64,000 bases of DNA, taken from contig NZ_FOOU01000006.1 of NCBI RefSeq assembly GCF_900113275.1, positions 186,001-250,000 of the forward strand, in the 5' to 3' direction. Source of the DNA: Neptunomonas qingdaonensis (lineage in GTDB: Bacteria > Pseudomonadota > Gammaproteobacteria > Pseudomonadales > Balneatricaceae). Numbering within the stretch: the first letter of the stretch is position 1; every line of letters starts with the position of its first letter. The position numbers were made by a program, and so were the translations under genes. Positions 24,441-36,790 of the stretch are shown in pieces. The notes beneath the pieces were generated by a model. It was not told the origin of the DNA, did not search any database, and saw only the letters and a list, made by a program, of their open reading frames with translations.

Positions 24441-25475
24441 TCACTTCACCAAGCGTTTTTCAAAACCTGGTGTCATTTTTTCAATAAAATAGTCATCTGA
24501 TTTTACAATAAAAAAAGCATCTATATTATGCTTAACGGCAAAATCATAAGCTCGATCCTCTCCCATTACCATAAATGCGGTAGCCATCGCGTCGGCTTCT
24601 GCACAGGTAGCCATAAGCACCGTAACTGACGCTAATTTATGCGTAATCGGTTTGCCCGTTTCAGGATTGATCGTATGCGAGTATCGAACACCATTCTCTT
24701 CAAAATAGTTACGATATTCACCCGATGTTGCTATGCCAGTATTACTAATGCTTAATACTTTTTGTACTTTTCGCTCACCACTGACGGGGCTTTCGACTGC
24801 GATTTTCCAGTCCTCGTTTCCTGGCTTGGTTCCTTGCGCACGGAGCTCGCCGCCAATTTCAACCAGAAAATTATCAATATGGTTCTTATTCATTATGTCA
24901 GCCAGAATATCGACGCCATAACCTTTAGCAATTGCCGATAAGTCCACATACAGATCTGCTGTTTTTTTCGCCCGTGCCGGATCTGCTTTCAGCAGCAATT
25001 TCTCAAAGCCAACCCGCTGTTTCAAAAGGGTCACCTCAGCCTCAGCCGGTGCTTTGATCACTCGCCCATCAGGTCCGAAACCCCACAAGTTAACCAGCGG
25101 CCCAACGGTTACATCAAATGCACCCGCTGTTTTATAACTAATATTCTGCGCGAGATTTAAGACGAAAAATAATGCCTCGCTAATGCTAAATTCACTCTTC
25201 GCAGGTAGTTGATTAAATTGCGACAGCTCAGAGTCCGCAATATACGTAGACATAGCCTGGTTTACATCCAGCAATGCTTTCGTTACCTCTTCACGAATAC
25301 CCGGCATTTTAGCATCGCTTGAGTCCACCCACTTCACAGTGAATGTCGTACCCATTGTTACTCCGGAAAAAGAAACAATGTCAGAATTTTGTTTTTGTTC
25401 AGCACATCCCAGCAAAAACAAAAAGGCCAGCAGCAATGCTGCCGGCCATTTAGGGACACGAATGCGTGTATCCAT
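24441..25475 (-). CDS. apbE: FAD:protein FMN transferase ApbE
   Basis: A lipoprotein that attaches FMN covalently to threonines of NqrB and NqrC in the periplasm. About 344 residues; the signal peptide ends in a lipobox (LLGC, Cys near residue 24). Family signatures SGVTMGTTFTVKW, DLSAIAKGYGVD, VEIGGELRAQG and the C-terminal Mg-binding TCAEADAMATAFMVMG are intact. I prefer ATG 25475; the longer frame adds a TTG-encoded methionine. It lies just after nqrF and before nqrM, as expected for the maturation genes. Confidence 0.95.
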   Translation of the reverse strand: MDTRIRVPKWPAALLLAFLFLLGCAEQKQNSDIVSFSGVTMGTTFTVKWVDSSDAKMPGIREEVTKALLDVNQAMSTYIADSELSQFNQLPAKSEFSISEALFFVLNLAQNISYKTAGAFDVTVGPLVNLWGFGPDGRVIKAPAEAEVTLLKQRVGFEKLLLKADPARAKKTADLYVDLSAIAKGYGVDILADIMNKNHIDNFLVEIGGELRAQGTKPGNEDWKIAVESPVSGERKVQKVLSISNTGIATSGEYRNYFEENGVRYSHTINPETGKPITHKLASVTVLMATCAEADAMATAFMVMGEDRAYDFAVKHNIDAFFIVKSDDYFIEKMTPGFEKRLVK

Positions 25476-25481
25476 CAATGC

Positions 25482-26711
25482 TTAACCACCGAAGTCATCA
25501 AGCAAGATATTTTCAGGCTCGACACCCAAATCCAGCAGCATCTGTACAACCGCTGCGTTCATCATAGGTGGTCCACACATGTAGTACTCACAATCTTCAG
25601 GTGCTTCATGATCCTTCAGATAGTTTTCATACAGCACATTATGGATAAACCCGGACATTCCCTCCCAGTTATCTTCTGGTTGAGGGTCTGACAATGCCAA
25701 GTGCCACTTGAAGTTTTCATTGTCAGCCTGAAGCTGATCATATTCTTCGTTGTAGAAGCACTCACGCAACGAACGGGCACCGTACCAGAACGACATCTTA
25801 CGTTTAGACTTCAATCGTTTTAGCTGGTCGAAAATGTGCGAGCGCATTGGCGCCATACCCGCACCACCACCGATGAAGACCATTTCATTGTCAGTATCTT
25901 TTGCAAAGAACTCACCAAACGGCCCGTATACAGTGATTTTATCACCTGGTTTCAGACTGAACACGTAAGAAGACATCTGCCCCGGAGGGAGATCATCTTT
26001 GCCCGGAGGTGGAGAAGCGATACGAATATTGAACTTAACAATACCCACTTCTTCAGGATAATTCGCCATTGAGTATGCTCGGATAACAGGCTCCGTTACC
26101 TTAGAAACATACTTCCACTGGTTAAACTTATCCCAGTCACCGCGATACTCTTCTTCAATGTCGAAGTCTTTATAATGAACTTCGTGAGCAGGCGCTTCTA
26201 ATTGAACATAACCACCCGCGCGAAAATCAACATTTTCCCCTTCAGGCAACTTCAAAGTCAGTTCTTTGATGAAAGTAGCAACGTTCGGGTTTGACTCAAC
26301 CGTACATTCCCACTTCTTAACACCAAAGATTTCCTCTTCCAGTTCAATATGCATGTCCTGCTTAACAGCAACCTGACATGACAAGCGCCAGCCATCTTTC
26401 GCTTCACGCATAGTAAAGTGAGATTCTTCAGTAGGCAGCATAGAACCACCCCCCTCAAGGACCTGGCACTTACACTGCGCACATGTACCACCGCCACCAC
26501 AAGCCGACGGAACAAAAATCCCGACGTTTGAAAGTGTTTGCAGAAGCTTACCGCCTGCTGCAACGGTGATAGATTTTGCCGGATCATCGTTGATATGAAT
26601 AACGACATCACCGGAACTTACTAATTTAGAACGCGCTGCCAGAATTACCGCCACGAGTGCAAGCACTACGACGGTAAACATGACAACACCGAGAACGATT
26701 TCAGCATTCAT
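25482..26711 (-). CDS. nqrF: Na+-NQR subunit F (NADH oxidising)
   Basis: The NADH entry subunit of the sodium pump. The 409-residue protein has one N-terminal helix (residues 5-26), a 2Fe-2S ferredoxin domain with Cys71, Cys77, Cys80 and Cys112 ([13 protein letters not shown]), an FAD domain with RAYSMANYP, and a C-terminal NADH domain ([22 protein letters not shown]). All expected cofactor motifs are complete. It follows nqrE by 39 bases. Confidence 0.97.
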   Translation of the reverse strand: MNAEIVLGVVMFTVVVLALVAVILAARSKLVSSGDVVIHINDDPAKSITVAAGGKLLQTLSNVGIFVPSACGGGGTCAQCKCQVLEGGGSMLPTEESHFTMREAKDGWRLSCQVAVKQDMHIELEEEIFGVKKWECTVESNPNVATFIKELTLKLPEGENVDFRAGGYVQLEAPAHEVHYKDFDIEEEYRGDWDKFNQWKYVSKVTEPVIRAYSMANYPEEVGIVKFNIRIASPPPGKDDLPPGQMSSYVFSLKPGDKITVYGPFGEFFAKDTDNEMVFIGGGAGMAPMRSHIFDQLKRLKSKRKMSFWYGARSLRECFYNEEYDQLQADNENFKWHLALSDPQPEDNWEGMSGFIHNVLYENYLKDHEAPEDCEYYMCGPPMMNAAVVQMLLDLGVEPENILLDDFGG

Positions 26712-26750
26712 GGGCTTAATCCATCCTTTTGTTGAACATGCCTAGCAGCA

Positions 26751-27359
26751 TTAAAGCTGTACGCCAGAGAACGACATGAAACCCAGAGACATCAAACCAA
26801 CAGTAACGAAGGTAATGCCCAGGCCACGTAATCCTTCTGGAACGTCGCTATATTTCAATTTTTCACGGATACCTGCCAGCGCAGCAATTGCCAACGCCCA
26901 GCCAACACCCGCACCTACTCCATACACTACGCTTTCACCAAAGTTATAGTCACGCTCTACCATAAAGAGAGCCGCCCCCATAATTGCGCAGTTAACGGTA
27001 ATTAACGGAAGAAACACACCCAATGCGTTATAAAGCGCCGGAAAAAACTTATCCAGTACCATTTCGAGGATCTGCACAATCGCCGCGATAACGCCAATAT
27101 AGGAGATGTACCCCAAAAAGCTCAGATCGACTTCCGGATAACCCGCCCAAGCCAACGCACCTTCTCGCAACAGTCCGTTATAAAGGAGGTTATTTACAGG
27201 AGTAGTAATAGCAAGTACTACGATGACCGCAATACCAAGACCAATCGCGGTTTGCACTTTCTTCGAAATAGCAAGGAAAGTACACATCCCGAGAAAGAAC
27301 GCCAACGCCATGTTTTCAACGAAGATAGCCCGAATAGCCAGACTGATATATTGCTCCAT
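26751..27359 (-). CDS. nqrE: Na+-NQR subunit E
   Basis: A 202-residue inner-membrane subunit with six helices, homologous to NqrD in inverted topology. Cys26 ([10 protein letters not shown]) and Cys123 ([10 protein letters not shown]) supply two ligands of the intramembrane Cys4[Fe] centre. The start at 27359 overlaps the nqrD stop by one base (TAATG), so translation is coupled. Confidence 0.97.
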   Translation of the reverse strand: MEQYISLAIRAIFVENMALAFFLGMCTFLAISKKVQTAIGLGIAVIVVLAITTPVNNLLYNGLLREGALAWAGYPEVDLSFLGYISYIGVIAAIVQILEMVLDKFFPALYNALGVFLPLITVNCAIMGAALFMVERDYNFGESVVYGVGAGVGWALAIAALAGIREKLKYSDVPEGLRGLGITFVTVGLMSLGFMSFSGVQL

Positions 27360-28018
27360 TATACAGCCCCCTTCTTAGAGTTTGGCGCCATGATGAACTC
27401 AGGAGCCTCTACCTGCTTTTTATCATAAGCACGTATAATCCAGATGAATCCACCGATGATAAAGAAAGCACTTGGCGGCAACAACATCATGCCATTGGCC
27501 TGATACCAACCACCATTAGTGACTAATGGAAGAATTTCGATTCCAAACAGGCTGCCTGATCCGAACAATTCACGGAAAAAAGCAACAAACATCAGTACGG
27601 CACCGTAACCTAGCCCGTTACCGATACCGTCCAAGAAGGAAACCCCAGGAGGGTTCTTCATAGCAAAGGCTTCAGCACGACCCATGACAATACAGTTCGT
27701 GATAATCAAACCGACGAAAACTGATAACTGTTTAGAAATATCGTAAGCAACGGCTTTCAGAATCTGGTCTACAACAATTACCAAAGAGGCAATAATTGTC
27801 ATCTGACAGATAATACGAATACTGCTGGGCATATGATTACGAATCATAGACACAAACATATTTGAAAAAGCGGTTACTGAAATTACTGCCAGCGTCATAA
27901 CAAGCGCAGTATTCATGTTCGTTGTTACCGCCAGGGCGGAACATACACCAAGGATCTGCAATGCTATCGGGTTATTTTTGACGATAGGGCCCGTCAAAAT
28001 ATCTCTAGTTTCAGACAT
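27359..28018 (-). CDS. nqrD: Na+-NQR subunit D
   Basis: A 219-residue six-helix inner-membrane subunit. Cys26 ([10 protein letters not shown]) and Cys109 ([10 protein letters not shown]) complete the Cys4[Fe] site with NqrE. The gene starts three bases after nqrC. Sequence and length match the Vibrio subunit with no disruption. Confidence 0.97.
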   Translation of the reverse strand: MSETRDILTGPIVKNNPIALQILGVCSALAVTTNMNTALVMTLAVISVTAFSNMFVSMIRNHMPSSIRIICQMTIIASLVIVVDQILKAVAYDISKQLSVFVGLIITNCIVMGRAEAFAMKNPPGVSFLDGIGNGLGYGAVLMFVAFFRELFGSGSLFGIEILPLVTNGGWYQANGMMLLPPSAFFIIGGFIWIIRAYDKKQVEAPEFIMAPNSKKGAV

Positions 28019-28021
28019 GAT

Positions 28022-28801
28022 TTACACCCCCCCCGCTTTCAGATTAGAAAGAAACGGCGCATAACCGTTTTTACCCATCCAGAACTTAACCATGTTAGAC
28101 ACTCCATTACTGGTAAGTGTCGCACCGGAAAGACCATCGATTTGATAAACTGCATTTACAGAGGCTGGATCCACTTTACCTTTAACCACACCTAGCAATG
28201 GTTCCATAGCACCATCAGCATAGACTTTCTTACCCGGCCACTGCGACTTCCAAAGCGGATTATCTACTTCACCACCCAACCCCGGCGTTTCAGCGTGAGA
28301 ATAAAAGCCTAAACCAACCACTGTATTAAGATCACCTTCTAAAGCAAGGAACCCGTAAAGTGTTGACCAAAGACCATAACCGTGAACAGGCAAAATGACT
28401 TTTTGAAGCTTACCGTCAGTCTCAACCAAGTAAACAGTCTGGTACTTCGCCTGACGTTTGATTGATGCAATATCAACCTTACGATCTAATGCATTTGATA
28501 AAGCAGGATCTTTAGAAGCTTTACGCGCATCAAATGTTGCAACGTTAACCTCATCTGTAAACTTGCCTGTTTCCAAATCAATCACTTTTGTAGTGATCTG
28601 AGAGAACAACTCTTCAACTGTTTTTGAAGAATCCATCAAACCAGCCGCCGCCAGAATATTTGTCTTCCTGTCTAACTCTTTGTTTGCAATCTGCTGCGGC
28701 TTAAGAAGCACTGCAGCAGCAGATACAATCACAGAACAGACAACACAGAGTAATACGGTGACGGTAATCGTTTTACCGATTGTATCGTTATTAGCCGACA
28801 T
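28022..28801 (-). CDS. nqrC: Na+-NQR subunit C
   Basis: A 259-residue subunit with one N-terminal helix (residues 10-32) and a periplasmic FMN-binding domain. The flavinylation motif SGAT ends at Thr228 ([10 protein letters not shown]), the target of ApbE. I choose ATG 28801, which overlaps nqrB by 11 bases, over the earlier in-frame start at 28849 that lies fully inside nqrB. The shorter form has the usual family length. Confidence 0.96.
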   Translation of the reverse strand: MSANNDTIGKTITVTVLLCVVCSVIVSAAAVLLKPQQIANKELDRKTNILAAAGLMDSSKTVEELFSQITTKVIDLETGKFTDEVNVATFDARKASKDPALSNALDRKVDIASIKRQAKYQTVYLVETDGKLQKVILPVHGYGLWSTLYGFLALEGDLNTVVGLGFYSHAETPGLGGEVDNPLWKSQWPGKKVYADGAMEPLLGVVKGKVDPASVNAVYQIDGLSGATLTSNGVSNMVKFWMGKNGYAPFLSNLKAGGV

Positions 28802-29999
28802 TGCGCGCCATCCTCCGTTTAATGTTTGCCTGAATGACAAAGTTGTCAATCAATGGTGCAAACAAGTTACCGAACAGAATCGCTAGCATCATACCTTCAG
28901 GGAATGCTGGGTTAACGACACGAATTAACACCACCATAATTCCGATCAGTGCACCAAAGTACAATTTACCGGTATTTGTCATTGAAGCCGAAACCGGATC
29001 GGTAGCCATGAAGAACATACCAAATGCGAATCCACCTAACACAAAGTGCCAGTAGAAAGGCAGAGCAAACATCGGATTCGTATCGGAACCAATAATGTTC
29101 AGTAAGACCGACATCCCGACCATACCTGCAAACACACCAGCAACGATACGCCATGCAGCTACTTTAGCTACTAGCAGCACAGCCCCACCAATGATAATTG
29201 CGATGGTCGATGTTTCACCTACAGAGCCCTGAATCTGCCCAAGGAAGGCATCCATCCACGTCAGGTTTTGAGCAAGAATGGCATCAACACCACCCGCTGC
29301 AGCCAAACCTAGCGGCGTTGCACCTGAAAAACCATCAACGGCAGTCCAGATAGCATCACCCGACATTTGTGCAGGATATGCGAAGAACAGAAAGGCACGG
29401 CCAGTCAGCGCCGGGTTCAGGAAGTTTTTCCCTGTACCACCAAACACTTCTTTACCGATAACCACACCAAAACTAATCCCCAGAGCAACCTGCCACAAAG
29501 GAACCGTTGGTGGAAGAATCAATGCAAACAGGATCGATGTTACGAAGAAACCTTCGTTAACTTCATGCCCACGCTTCATTGCAAACAGAACTTCCCAGAA
29601 GCCGCCGACAATAAAGACCGTTGCATAAATAGGCACCCAGTAAACAGCACCATGGATAATATTATCCCAGATACTGCTTGCATCAAATCCGGTCAAAGCA
29701 CCGGCAAGAGCACCACGCCAGCCTTCTGCTTCGGTCAGACCCATACCAGCCATCGCTGTATTTGCCTGGTATCCGACGTTGTACAGACCTGCAAAAATTG
29801 CAGGGAAGGTACACATCCAAACCAAAATCATCATGCGTTTAAGATCAATACCATCCCGCACGTGTGACGCTGTTTTGGTAACATAACCAGGTGTATAAAA
29901 AATGGTATCTGCTGCTTCATACAGCGCATACCAATTCTCGTACTTACCGCCTTTATGGAAATGCGGCTCCATTTTATCAAGTATATTTCTGATACTCAT
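28791..29999 (-). CDS. nqrB: Na+-NQR subunit B
   Basis: The main ion-channel subunit, 402 residues with about ten helices. The covalent FMN site is Thr228 in [10 protein letters not shown]. Conserved [23 protein letters not shown] is visible around residues 187-209. It is followed by nqrC with overlap and preceded by nqrA with a 12-base gap. It also binds riboflavin in Vibrio; that site cannot be judged by eye. Confidence 0.97.
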   Translation of the reverse strand: MSIRNILDKMEPHFHKGGKYENWYALYEAADTIFYTPGYVTKTASHVRDGIDLKRMMILVWMCTFPAIFAGLYNVGYQANTAMAGMGLTEAEGWRGALAGALTGFDASSIWDNIIHGAVYWVPIYATVFIVGGFWEVLFAMKRGHEVNEGFFVTSILFALILPPTVPLWQVALGISFGVVIGKEVFGGTGKNFLNPALTGRAFLFFAYPAQMSGDAIWTAVDGFSGATPLGLAAAGGVDAILAQNLTWMDAFLGQIQGSVGETSTIAIIIGGAVLLVAKVAAWRIVAGVFAGMVGMSVLLNIIGSDTNPMFALPFYWHFVLGGFAFGMFFMATDPVSASMTNTGKLYFGALIGIMVVLIRVVNPAFPEGMMLAILFGNLFAPLIDNFVIQANIKRRMARNVG

Positions 30000-30011
30000 A
30001 CGCTGCCTCTC

Positions 30012-31412
<1,401 letters not shown>

Positions 31413-31430
31413 TCACAAACTGTCATATTA

Positions 31431-31436
31431 ATTATA
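31431..31436 (-). promoter_or_regulatory. Candidate -10 box of the nqr operon
   Basis: TATAAT on the minus strand, about 75 bases before the nqrA ATG. No good -35 hexamer is found 16-18 bases upstream, so confidence is limited. Confidence 0.4.
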
Positions 31437-31632
31437 CGGTCTATAATTTCCGATCTTCTTATTAGGAAAACGAACAACCCCACCTAAAAACTCACTAAGT
31501 ATACCTGAGCGCCACACTCCATATCTACAAAGAGCCACGGCAAAACCGCTGCTACCTTGGGCGTACTTAGGCAAAACAGCTAGATCCATTTAATCTAAAT
31601 ATAGATTTAAAAGGAATAACGACTATAAGATC

Positions 31633-31660
31633 AAAAAAAACCGCGCAATGCGGTTTTTTT
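31633..31660. terminator. Rho-independent terminator of gapdh
   Basis: ACCGC and GCGGT arms around GCAAT, with eight A on the left and seven T on the right. It works for gapdh on the minus strand, and the plus-strand direction also looks functional. Confidence 0.9.
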
Positions 31661-31674
31661 CTGACAAATATCAA

Positions 31675-33159
31675 CTATTTATTTGCTTTGGGAAACGCAG
31701 GCAAAGTGACATCAGCCATCTTCTGAGCCATACGAATAACCTGGCAGCTATAGCCAAATTCATTGTCATACCAAACATACAACACACAACGATTACCGGT
31801 TGCGATTGTCGCTAATGCATCAACAATACCTGCTGCACGCGAACCCACAAAGTCACTCGACACGGCTTCAGGCGAGTTACTGTAAGCGATCTGCTTCTGC
31901 AAGGGCGAATGCAAGGCCGCATCGCGCAAATAATCATTCAGCCCTTCACGATCAACAGCTTTTGTAAGATTGAGATTCAAAATAGCCATTGATACATTCG
32001 GTGTAGGCACACGAATCGCATTACCGGTCAGCTTACCTTCCATCACAGGAAGCGCTTTAGAGACCGCTTTAGCAGCACCTGTCTCAGTAATGACCATATT
32101 CAGACCCGCTGCACGACCACGACGATCACCTTTATGGTAGTTGTCGATCAGGTTCTGGTCATTCGTGTAAGAATGAACAGTCTCAACATGACCATTCTCA
32201 ATACCGTATGCATCATTGACAGCCTTCAGCACGGGTGTGATGGCATTCGTTGTGCACGATGCTGCAGATAAAATCAGATCTTCATCTTCAATATCATGAT
32301 GATTAACACCCATTACGATGTTCTTAACGCCCTTACCCGGTGCTGTCAGTAATACACGCGCCACACCTTTTGACTTAAGATGCAAAGACAAACCTTCTTT
32401 ATCACGCCACATACCGGTGTTATCGATAACGATTGCGTTATTAATTCCGTACTGTGTGTAATCGATCTGATCAGGCGAACTCGCAAAAATAACCTTGATC
32501 TCATTACCATTGGCAATCAGGGTATTGTTCTCTTCATCGATCTGAATAGTCCCTTTAAAAGAACCATGTACCGAATCACGACGCAACAAGCTGGCGCGCT
32601 TCTCCAGGTCATTACTTGCATTGCCCTTACGTACAACAATGGCACGCAGACGTAAAGATTGCCCACCGCCGGTACGCTCAATCAGCAAACGCGCCAACAA
32701 GCGACCTATGCGGCCGAAACCGTAAAGCACGACATCAGTACCCTGGCGAGCTTCAACACCGATAACCGATGCCAATTCCTCTTCCAGAAACTCTTTCATG
32801 CTACGGCCGTTACCATTCTGGCGGAACAGCACTGCCATCTTACCGACATCAACATGAGCACCACTAACGTCCAGAGACTCGATGGCCTCCAATACAGGGT
32901 AAGTGTCCTGCACAGTCAGCTCTTGTGCTTCCATCTGGCGCGCGAAACGGTGCGCTTTAAGCACATCAATCACAGATCGCTTAACAATCAGACGACCGTA
33001 TACAGAAGTTTCAATATTACGATCACGGTACAAACGACCGATCAAAGGAATCATTGACTCTGCAGTCGCTTCGCGTTCTTTCCATTCAGCGAATACTTGA
33101 TCTTGGCTCACAGGCTTCTCCAACTTTACATCAACGTACGTTAAAAAATTGCGAAGCAT
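31675..33159 (-). CDS. Long-form glyceraldehyde-3-phosphate dehydrogenase
   Basis: A 494-residue type I GAPDH with about 140 extra N-terminal residues. The NAD loop GFGRIGR is at 147-153 and the catalytic Cys302 is in SAASCTTNAITP; the catalytic histidine is in the ETVHSYTNDQ segment and WYDNEFGYS closes the C-terminus. The N-terminal part (MIPLIGRLYRDRN, VYGRLIVKRSVID) is found in a distinct GAPDH group in Pseudomonas and marine bacteria, encoded divergently from mfd exactly as here. It starts at ATG 33159 behind AAGGGGAT. The extension's role is unknown; a gluconeogenic direction has been suggested for such extra GAPDHs. Confidence 0.93.
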   Translation of the reverse strand: MLRNFLTYVDVKLEKPVSQDQVFAEWKEREATAESMIPLIGRLYRDRNIETSVYGRLIVKRSVIDVLKAHRFARQMEAQELTVQDTYPVLEAIESLDVSGAHVDVGKMAVLFRQNGNGRSMKEFLEEELASVIGVEARQGTDVVLYGFGRIGRLLARLLIERTGGGQSLRLRAIVVRKGNASNDLEKRASLLRRDSVHGSFKGTIQIDEENNTLIANGNEIKVIFASSPDQIDYTQYGINNAIVIDNTGMWRDKEGLSLHLKSKGVARVLLTAPGKGVKNIVMGVNHHDIEDEDLILSAASCTTNAITPVLKAVNDAYGIENGHVETVHSYTNDQNLIDNYHKGDRRGRAAGLNMVITETGAAKAVSKALPVMEGKLTGNAIRVPTPNVSMAILNLNLTKAVDREGLNDYLRDAALHSPLQKQIAYSNSPEAVSSDFVGSRAAGIVDALATIATGNRCVLYVWYDNEFGYSCQVIRMAQKMADVTLPAFPKANK

Positions 33160-33282
33160 TATCCCCTTTTATAGCGCTTCGGGCAAACAATCTCATACTA
33201 GTACTTTAGCCGGATGATTTTTCAAGGGCTTATATCGCTTTTTTCATCCAGCCTGTAATATAGGCCGCTTCTCATTATTTAA

Positions 33283-33318
33283 TAACAAGCCTGATAACAG
33301 GCTCAGTAACAAGCTTAG
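33283..33318. repeat. 12-bp degenerate tandem repeat upstream of mfd
   Basis: Three units of 12 bases, TAACAAGCCTGA, TAACAGGCTCAG and TAACAAGCTTAG, end just before the mfd ribosome site (GGGAGAGG). Confidence 0.75.
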
Positions 33319-33334
33319 TAAAGGGAGAGGTTTC

Positions 33335-36300
33335 GTGACAAATCTGGTATTTCCGATACCGACAAAACCGGGTGATATCAAATGGATTGGCCAGGCACAC
33401 CAGAGTGCTGCCGGATTACTCATCGCTCAGGCTGCTCTCAAGCACCAACAACTCACCCTTGTCATATCACGAAACAGTGACACCGCAAGCTTGCTGGAAA
33501 ATGAAATTCATTTCTACTCAGCAGCACAGAACCTGCAAATATTACCCTTTCCTGATTGGGAAACACTACCCTATGATACTTTTTCCCCCCATCAGGACAT
33601 TACCTCTACCCGCGTAAGCACGCTTAAGCAACTGTCACAGCTTACGCATGGCGTCGTTATCGTTCCGATCAGCACGCTGATGCATCGGATAGCGCCCTCA
33701 AGCTTTCTTCAGGCACACTCACTCGTGCTGCATACCGGCCAACAGCTGAATATTGATAAACTGCGACAACAACTGAGTGATGCCGGCTACCGTGCCGTCG
33801 ACACGGTCAACGAGCACGGCGAGTATACAGTCAGAGGATCCATAATTGACCTGTATCCCATGGGCTCAGAAACGCCGTTTCGAATTGATCTGTTTGATGA
33901 TGAGATAGACTCTCTGAGAACATTTGATGCTGAATCACAACGATCTATCGATAAGATTGAGCAGATTCGCCTGCTACCCGCCCGCGAAGTGCCACTCACA
34001 GCAGAGGCCATCAAAAAATTCAAACACAACTGGCGCAACGCTTTTGATACAGACCAGCGACGCTGCCCCACTTACCAGGATGTCAGCAACGGCTTTGCAC
34101 CACCGGGAATAGAGTATTATCTGCCATTTTTCTTTGATGACACGGCAACACTTTTTGATTATCTCCCCAAAGACACACTGATCATTACCGATGGCTCGCT
34201 TGAGCATTCCTGCCAGCAATTTTGGAATGATGTTAATAATCGCTACGAAGAGCGCCGTCACGATATTGAACGCCCGATCCTGCCACCCAGAGCGATCTTC
34301 ACACCTAAAGAAGAGTTTTTTGCAGCACTCAAGTCGTTTCGTCGCCTGCAATTCAGCAGCGAGCCGGCCAAGGAAAACTCTGCCGGCAGGATCAACCTTC
34401 CTTGCGAGGAAACCAGTGATTTAACGGTTAATGCCCAATCGACATCGCCGTTAGCGCTACTCACAGATTTTATTGCCACACACCCTCATGATCGGATTTT
34501 ATTTTGCGCCGAATCAGCAGGACGCCGCGCAGCTTTGCAGGAATTGCTCGCCAAAGCCAATATCAAACCGACATCCGTTGACAACTGGCAAGCTTTTCTG
34601 GATAACGAGCATGACTGCGCACTGACCGTCTACCCTATTAACCGCGGTTTAAGCATCAGTGGATCGATGCACGTCATCTCCGAATCACAGCTATTTGGCC
34701 GCCAGGTTTTTCAGCGTCGACGCCGCGCCAGAGATAAAGATCAAACAGACCTCATCGTTCGCAACCTGGCAGAGCTGGCACCTAATGCTCCGGTAGTTCA
34801 TCTTGATCACGGTATCGGACGTTATTTAGGCCTGCAAACCATCGACCTGGACGGCCAGACCAATGAGTTTGTTGCACTATCTTATGCAAACGATGCAAAA
34901 CTCTACGTCCCTGTCTCCTCGTTACATCTGATCAGTCGCTATAGCGGCAGCAGCGATGAGCTAGCGCCTCTGCACAGGCTTGGCACCGAACAATGGAGCA
35001 AAGCACGCCAGAAAGCTGCTGAAAAAGTACGCGATACCGCCGCAGAGCTTCTTGATATTTATGCCAGACGAGCAGCGCGAAAAGGTTTTGCGTTTAGCGA
35101 CCCCGCCGAAGAATATCAACAATTTGTTTCGGGCTTTCCCTTTGAAGAAACGCCCGACCAGGAAATGGCCATCACCTCGGTGCTGCGCGACATGATTTCA
35201 CCTCAACCGATGGATCGGCTCATCTGTGGCGATGTGGGCTTTGGTAAAACGGAAGTCGCCATGCGCGCCGCTTTTATTGCCGCCCACTCGGGTAAACAAG
35301 TCGCCATTCTGGTGCCGACCACCCTGCTAGCCCAACAGCATTATGATAATTTCAAGGATCGCTTTGCCGACTGGCCGGTCATGATTGAGCTTATCTCTCG
35401 TTTTCGCAGCGGCAAACAACAAGCCGATGCTATCGAGAAACTCAACAACGGCCAAATTGATATCATCATTGGCACACATAAATTACTTCAGGGCGACATC
35501 GTCTTCAAAAATCTGGGGCTGGTGATCATCGACGAAGAACACCGTTTTGGTGTACAGCAAAAAGAACGCTTAAAATCACTGCGCTCAGAAGTCGACATTC
35601 TGACCATGACCGCCACGCCTATCCCCCGTACGCTCAACATGGCGATGTCGGGCATGCGCGACCTGTCCATCATCGCAACACCACCGGCACGAAGACTGGC
35701 CGTTAAAACGTTTGTCCGCGAATCGAACTCACCTTTGATAAAAGAAGCCATCTTGCGTGAGTTATTGCGTGGCGGTCAGGTGTACTATCTGCATAATGAA
35801 GTCAAAACGATTGAAAAAACGGCAGAAGAATTAGCCGCACTGGTACCCGAAGCCCGCATTGGCATTGGGCATGGACAGATGCGCGAGCGTGAGCTGGAGC
35901 AAGTCATGGCTGACTTCTACCATAAGCGCCACAACCTGCTGCTGTGTACCACCATTATCGAAACAGGGATTGATATCCCCAACGCTAACACCATTATCAT
36001 TGATCGGGCCGATAAGTTCGGCCTGGCCCAACTACATCAACTGCGTGGCCGTGTGGGCCGATCACACCATCAGGCTTATGCTTATATGCTGACGCCACCC
36101 AGCAAAAGCATCAGCAAAGATGCCAACAAACGCCTGGAAGCGATTGCACAAGCTGAAGACCTGGGTGCCGGCTTCACCCTCGCCACTCACGACCTTGAAA
36201 TTCGCGGTGCAGGTGAGCTCCTGGGTGATGACCAGAGCGGTCAGATTCAGGGAATCGGCTTCACGCTTTACATGGAAATGCTGGAAGAGGCGATTCAGTC

Positions 36301-36790
36301 CATTAAAGAAGGCAAAACACCGAACATGGACAGACCGCTTCATCATGGTGCCGAGGTCAATCTGCACATTCCAGCGCTGATAAAAGACGACTATCTTCCA
36401 GATGTGCATAGCCGCTTAATCATGTATAAACGTATTTCCAGCGCAAAAAATGAAACGGAACTAACAGAATTACAGATTGAAATGATAGATAGATTTGGTC
36501 TTCTGCCTGAAACCACAAAAAATCTATTCAGACTAACCTCATTAAAACTGCTGGCAGAGCAACTGGGTATATTGAAACTGGATGCAGGAAGTCAAAGCGG
36601 ACGCATTGAGTTTGAACAATCGCCCAAAGTAGATCCATTTACAATAGTGATGATGATTCAAAAACAACCTAAAAAATATAAACTTGAAGGCGCCAGCCAT
36701 CTCCGTTTTTCTCTGGAAATGGACGATACTGAACAGCGCTTCAGTGCTGTTGAAAATTTGCTTAAAGAGCTAGGTAAGGTAAATTCATGA
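33335..36790 (+). CDS. mfd: Transcription-repair coupling factor Mfd
   Basis: An ATP-driven translocase that removes stalled RNA polymerase at DNA lesions and recruits UvrA. The 1151-residue protein starts at GTG 33335 after GGGAGAGG. N-terminal UvrB-like domains fill about residues 1-350, the RNA-polymerase interaction (CarD-like) domain about 480-560 (VHLDHGIGRYLGL), and the helicase core follows with Walker A GDVGFGKTEVA near 631-641, DEEHRFGV near 733, and TIIETGIDIPNANTIII. The C-terminal TRCF domain ends the protein. It overlaps csiV by four bases (ATGA). Confidence 0.98.
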   Translation: MTNLVFPIPTKPGDIKWIGQAHQSAAGLLIAQAALKHQQLTLVISRNSDTASLLENEIHFYSAAQNLQILPFPDWETLPYDTFSPHQDITSTRVSTLKQLSQLTHGVVIVPISTLMHRIAPSSFLQAHSLVLHTGQQLNIDKLRQQLSDAGYRAVDTVNEHGEYTVRGSIIDLYPMGSETPFRIDLFDDEIDSLRTFDAESQRSIDKIEQIRLLPAREVPLTAEAIKKFKHNWRNAFDTDQRRCPTYQDVSNGFAPPGIEYYLPFFFDDTATLFDYLPKDTLIITDGSLEHSCQQFWNDVNNRYEERRHDIERPILPPRAIFTPKEEFFAALKSFRRLQFSSEPAKENSAGRINLPCEETSDLTVNAQSTSPLALLTDFIATHPHDRILFCAESAGRRAALQELLAKANIKPTSVDNWQAFLDNEHDCALTVYPINRGLSISGSMHVISESQLFGRQVFQRRRRARDKDQTDLIVRNLAELAPNAPVVHLDHGIGRYLGLQTIDLDGQTNEFVALSYANDAKLYVPVSSLHLISRYSGSSDELAPLHRLGTEQWSKARQKAAEKVRDTAAELLDIYARRAARKGFAFSDPAEEYQQFVSGFPFEETPDQEMAITSVLRDMISPQPMDRLICGDVGFGKTEVAMRAAFIAAHSGKQVAILVPTTLLAQQHYDNFKDRFADWPVMIELISRFRSGKQQADAIEKLNNGQIDIIIGTHKLLQGDIVFKNLGLVIIDEEHRFGVQQKERLKSLRSEVDILTMTATPIPRTLNMAMSGMRDLSIIATPPARRLAVKTFVRESNSPLIKEAILRELLRGGQVYYLHNEVKTIEKTAEELAALVPEARIGIGHGQMRERELEQVMADFYHKRHNLLLCTTIIETGIDIPNANTIIIDRADKFGLAQLHQLRGRVGRSHHQAYAYMLTPPSKSISKDANKRLEAIAQAEDLGAGFTLATHDLEIRGAGELLGDDQSGQIQGIGFTLYMEMLEEAIQSIKEGKTPNMDRPLHHGAEVNLHIPALIKDDYLPDVHSRLIMYKRISSAKNETELTELQIEMIDRFGLLPETTKNLFRLTSLKLLAEQLGILKLDAGSQSGRIEFEQSPKVDPFTIVMMIQKQPKKYKLEGASHLRFSLEMDDTEQRFSAVENLLKELGKVNS

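Noticed and set aside
28802-28849. Upstream extension of nqrC
   Set aside because: It lies within nqrB and is not part of the conserved NqrC N-terminus.
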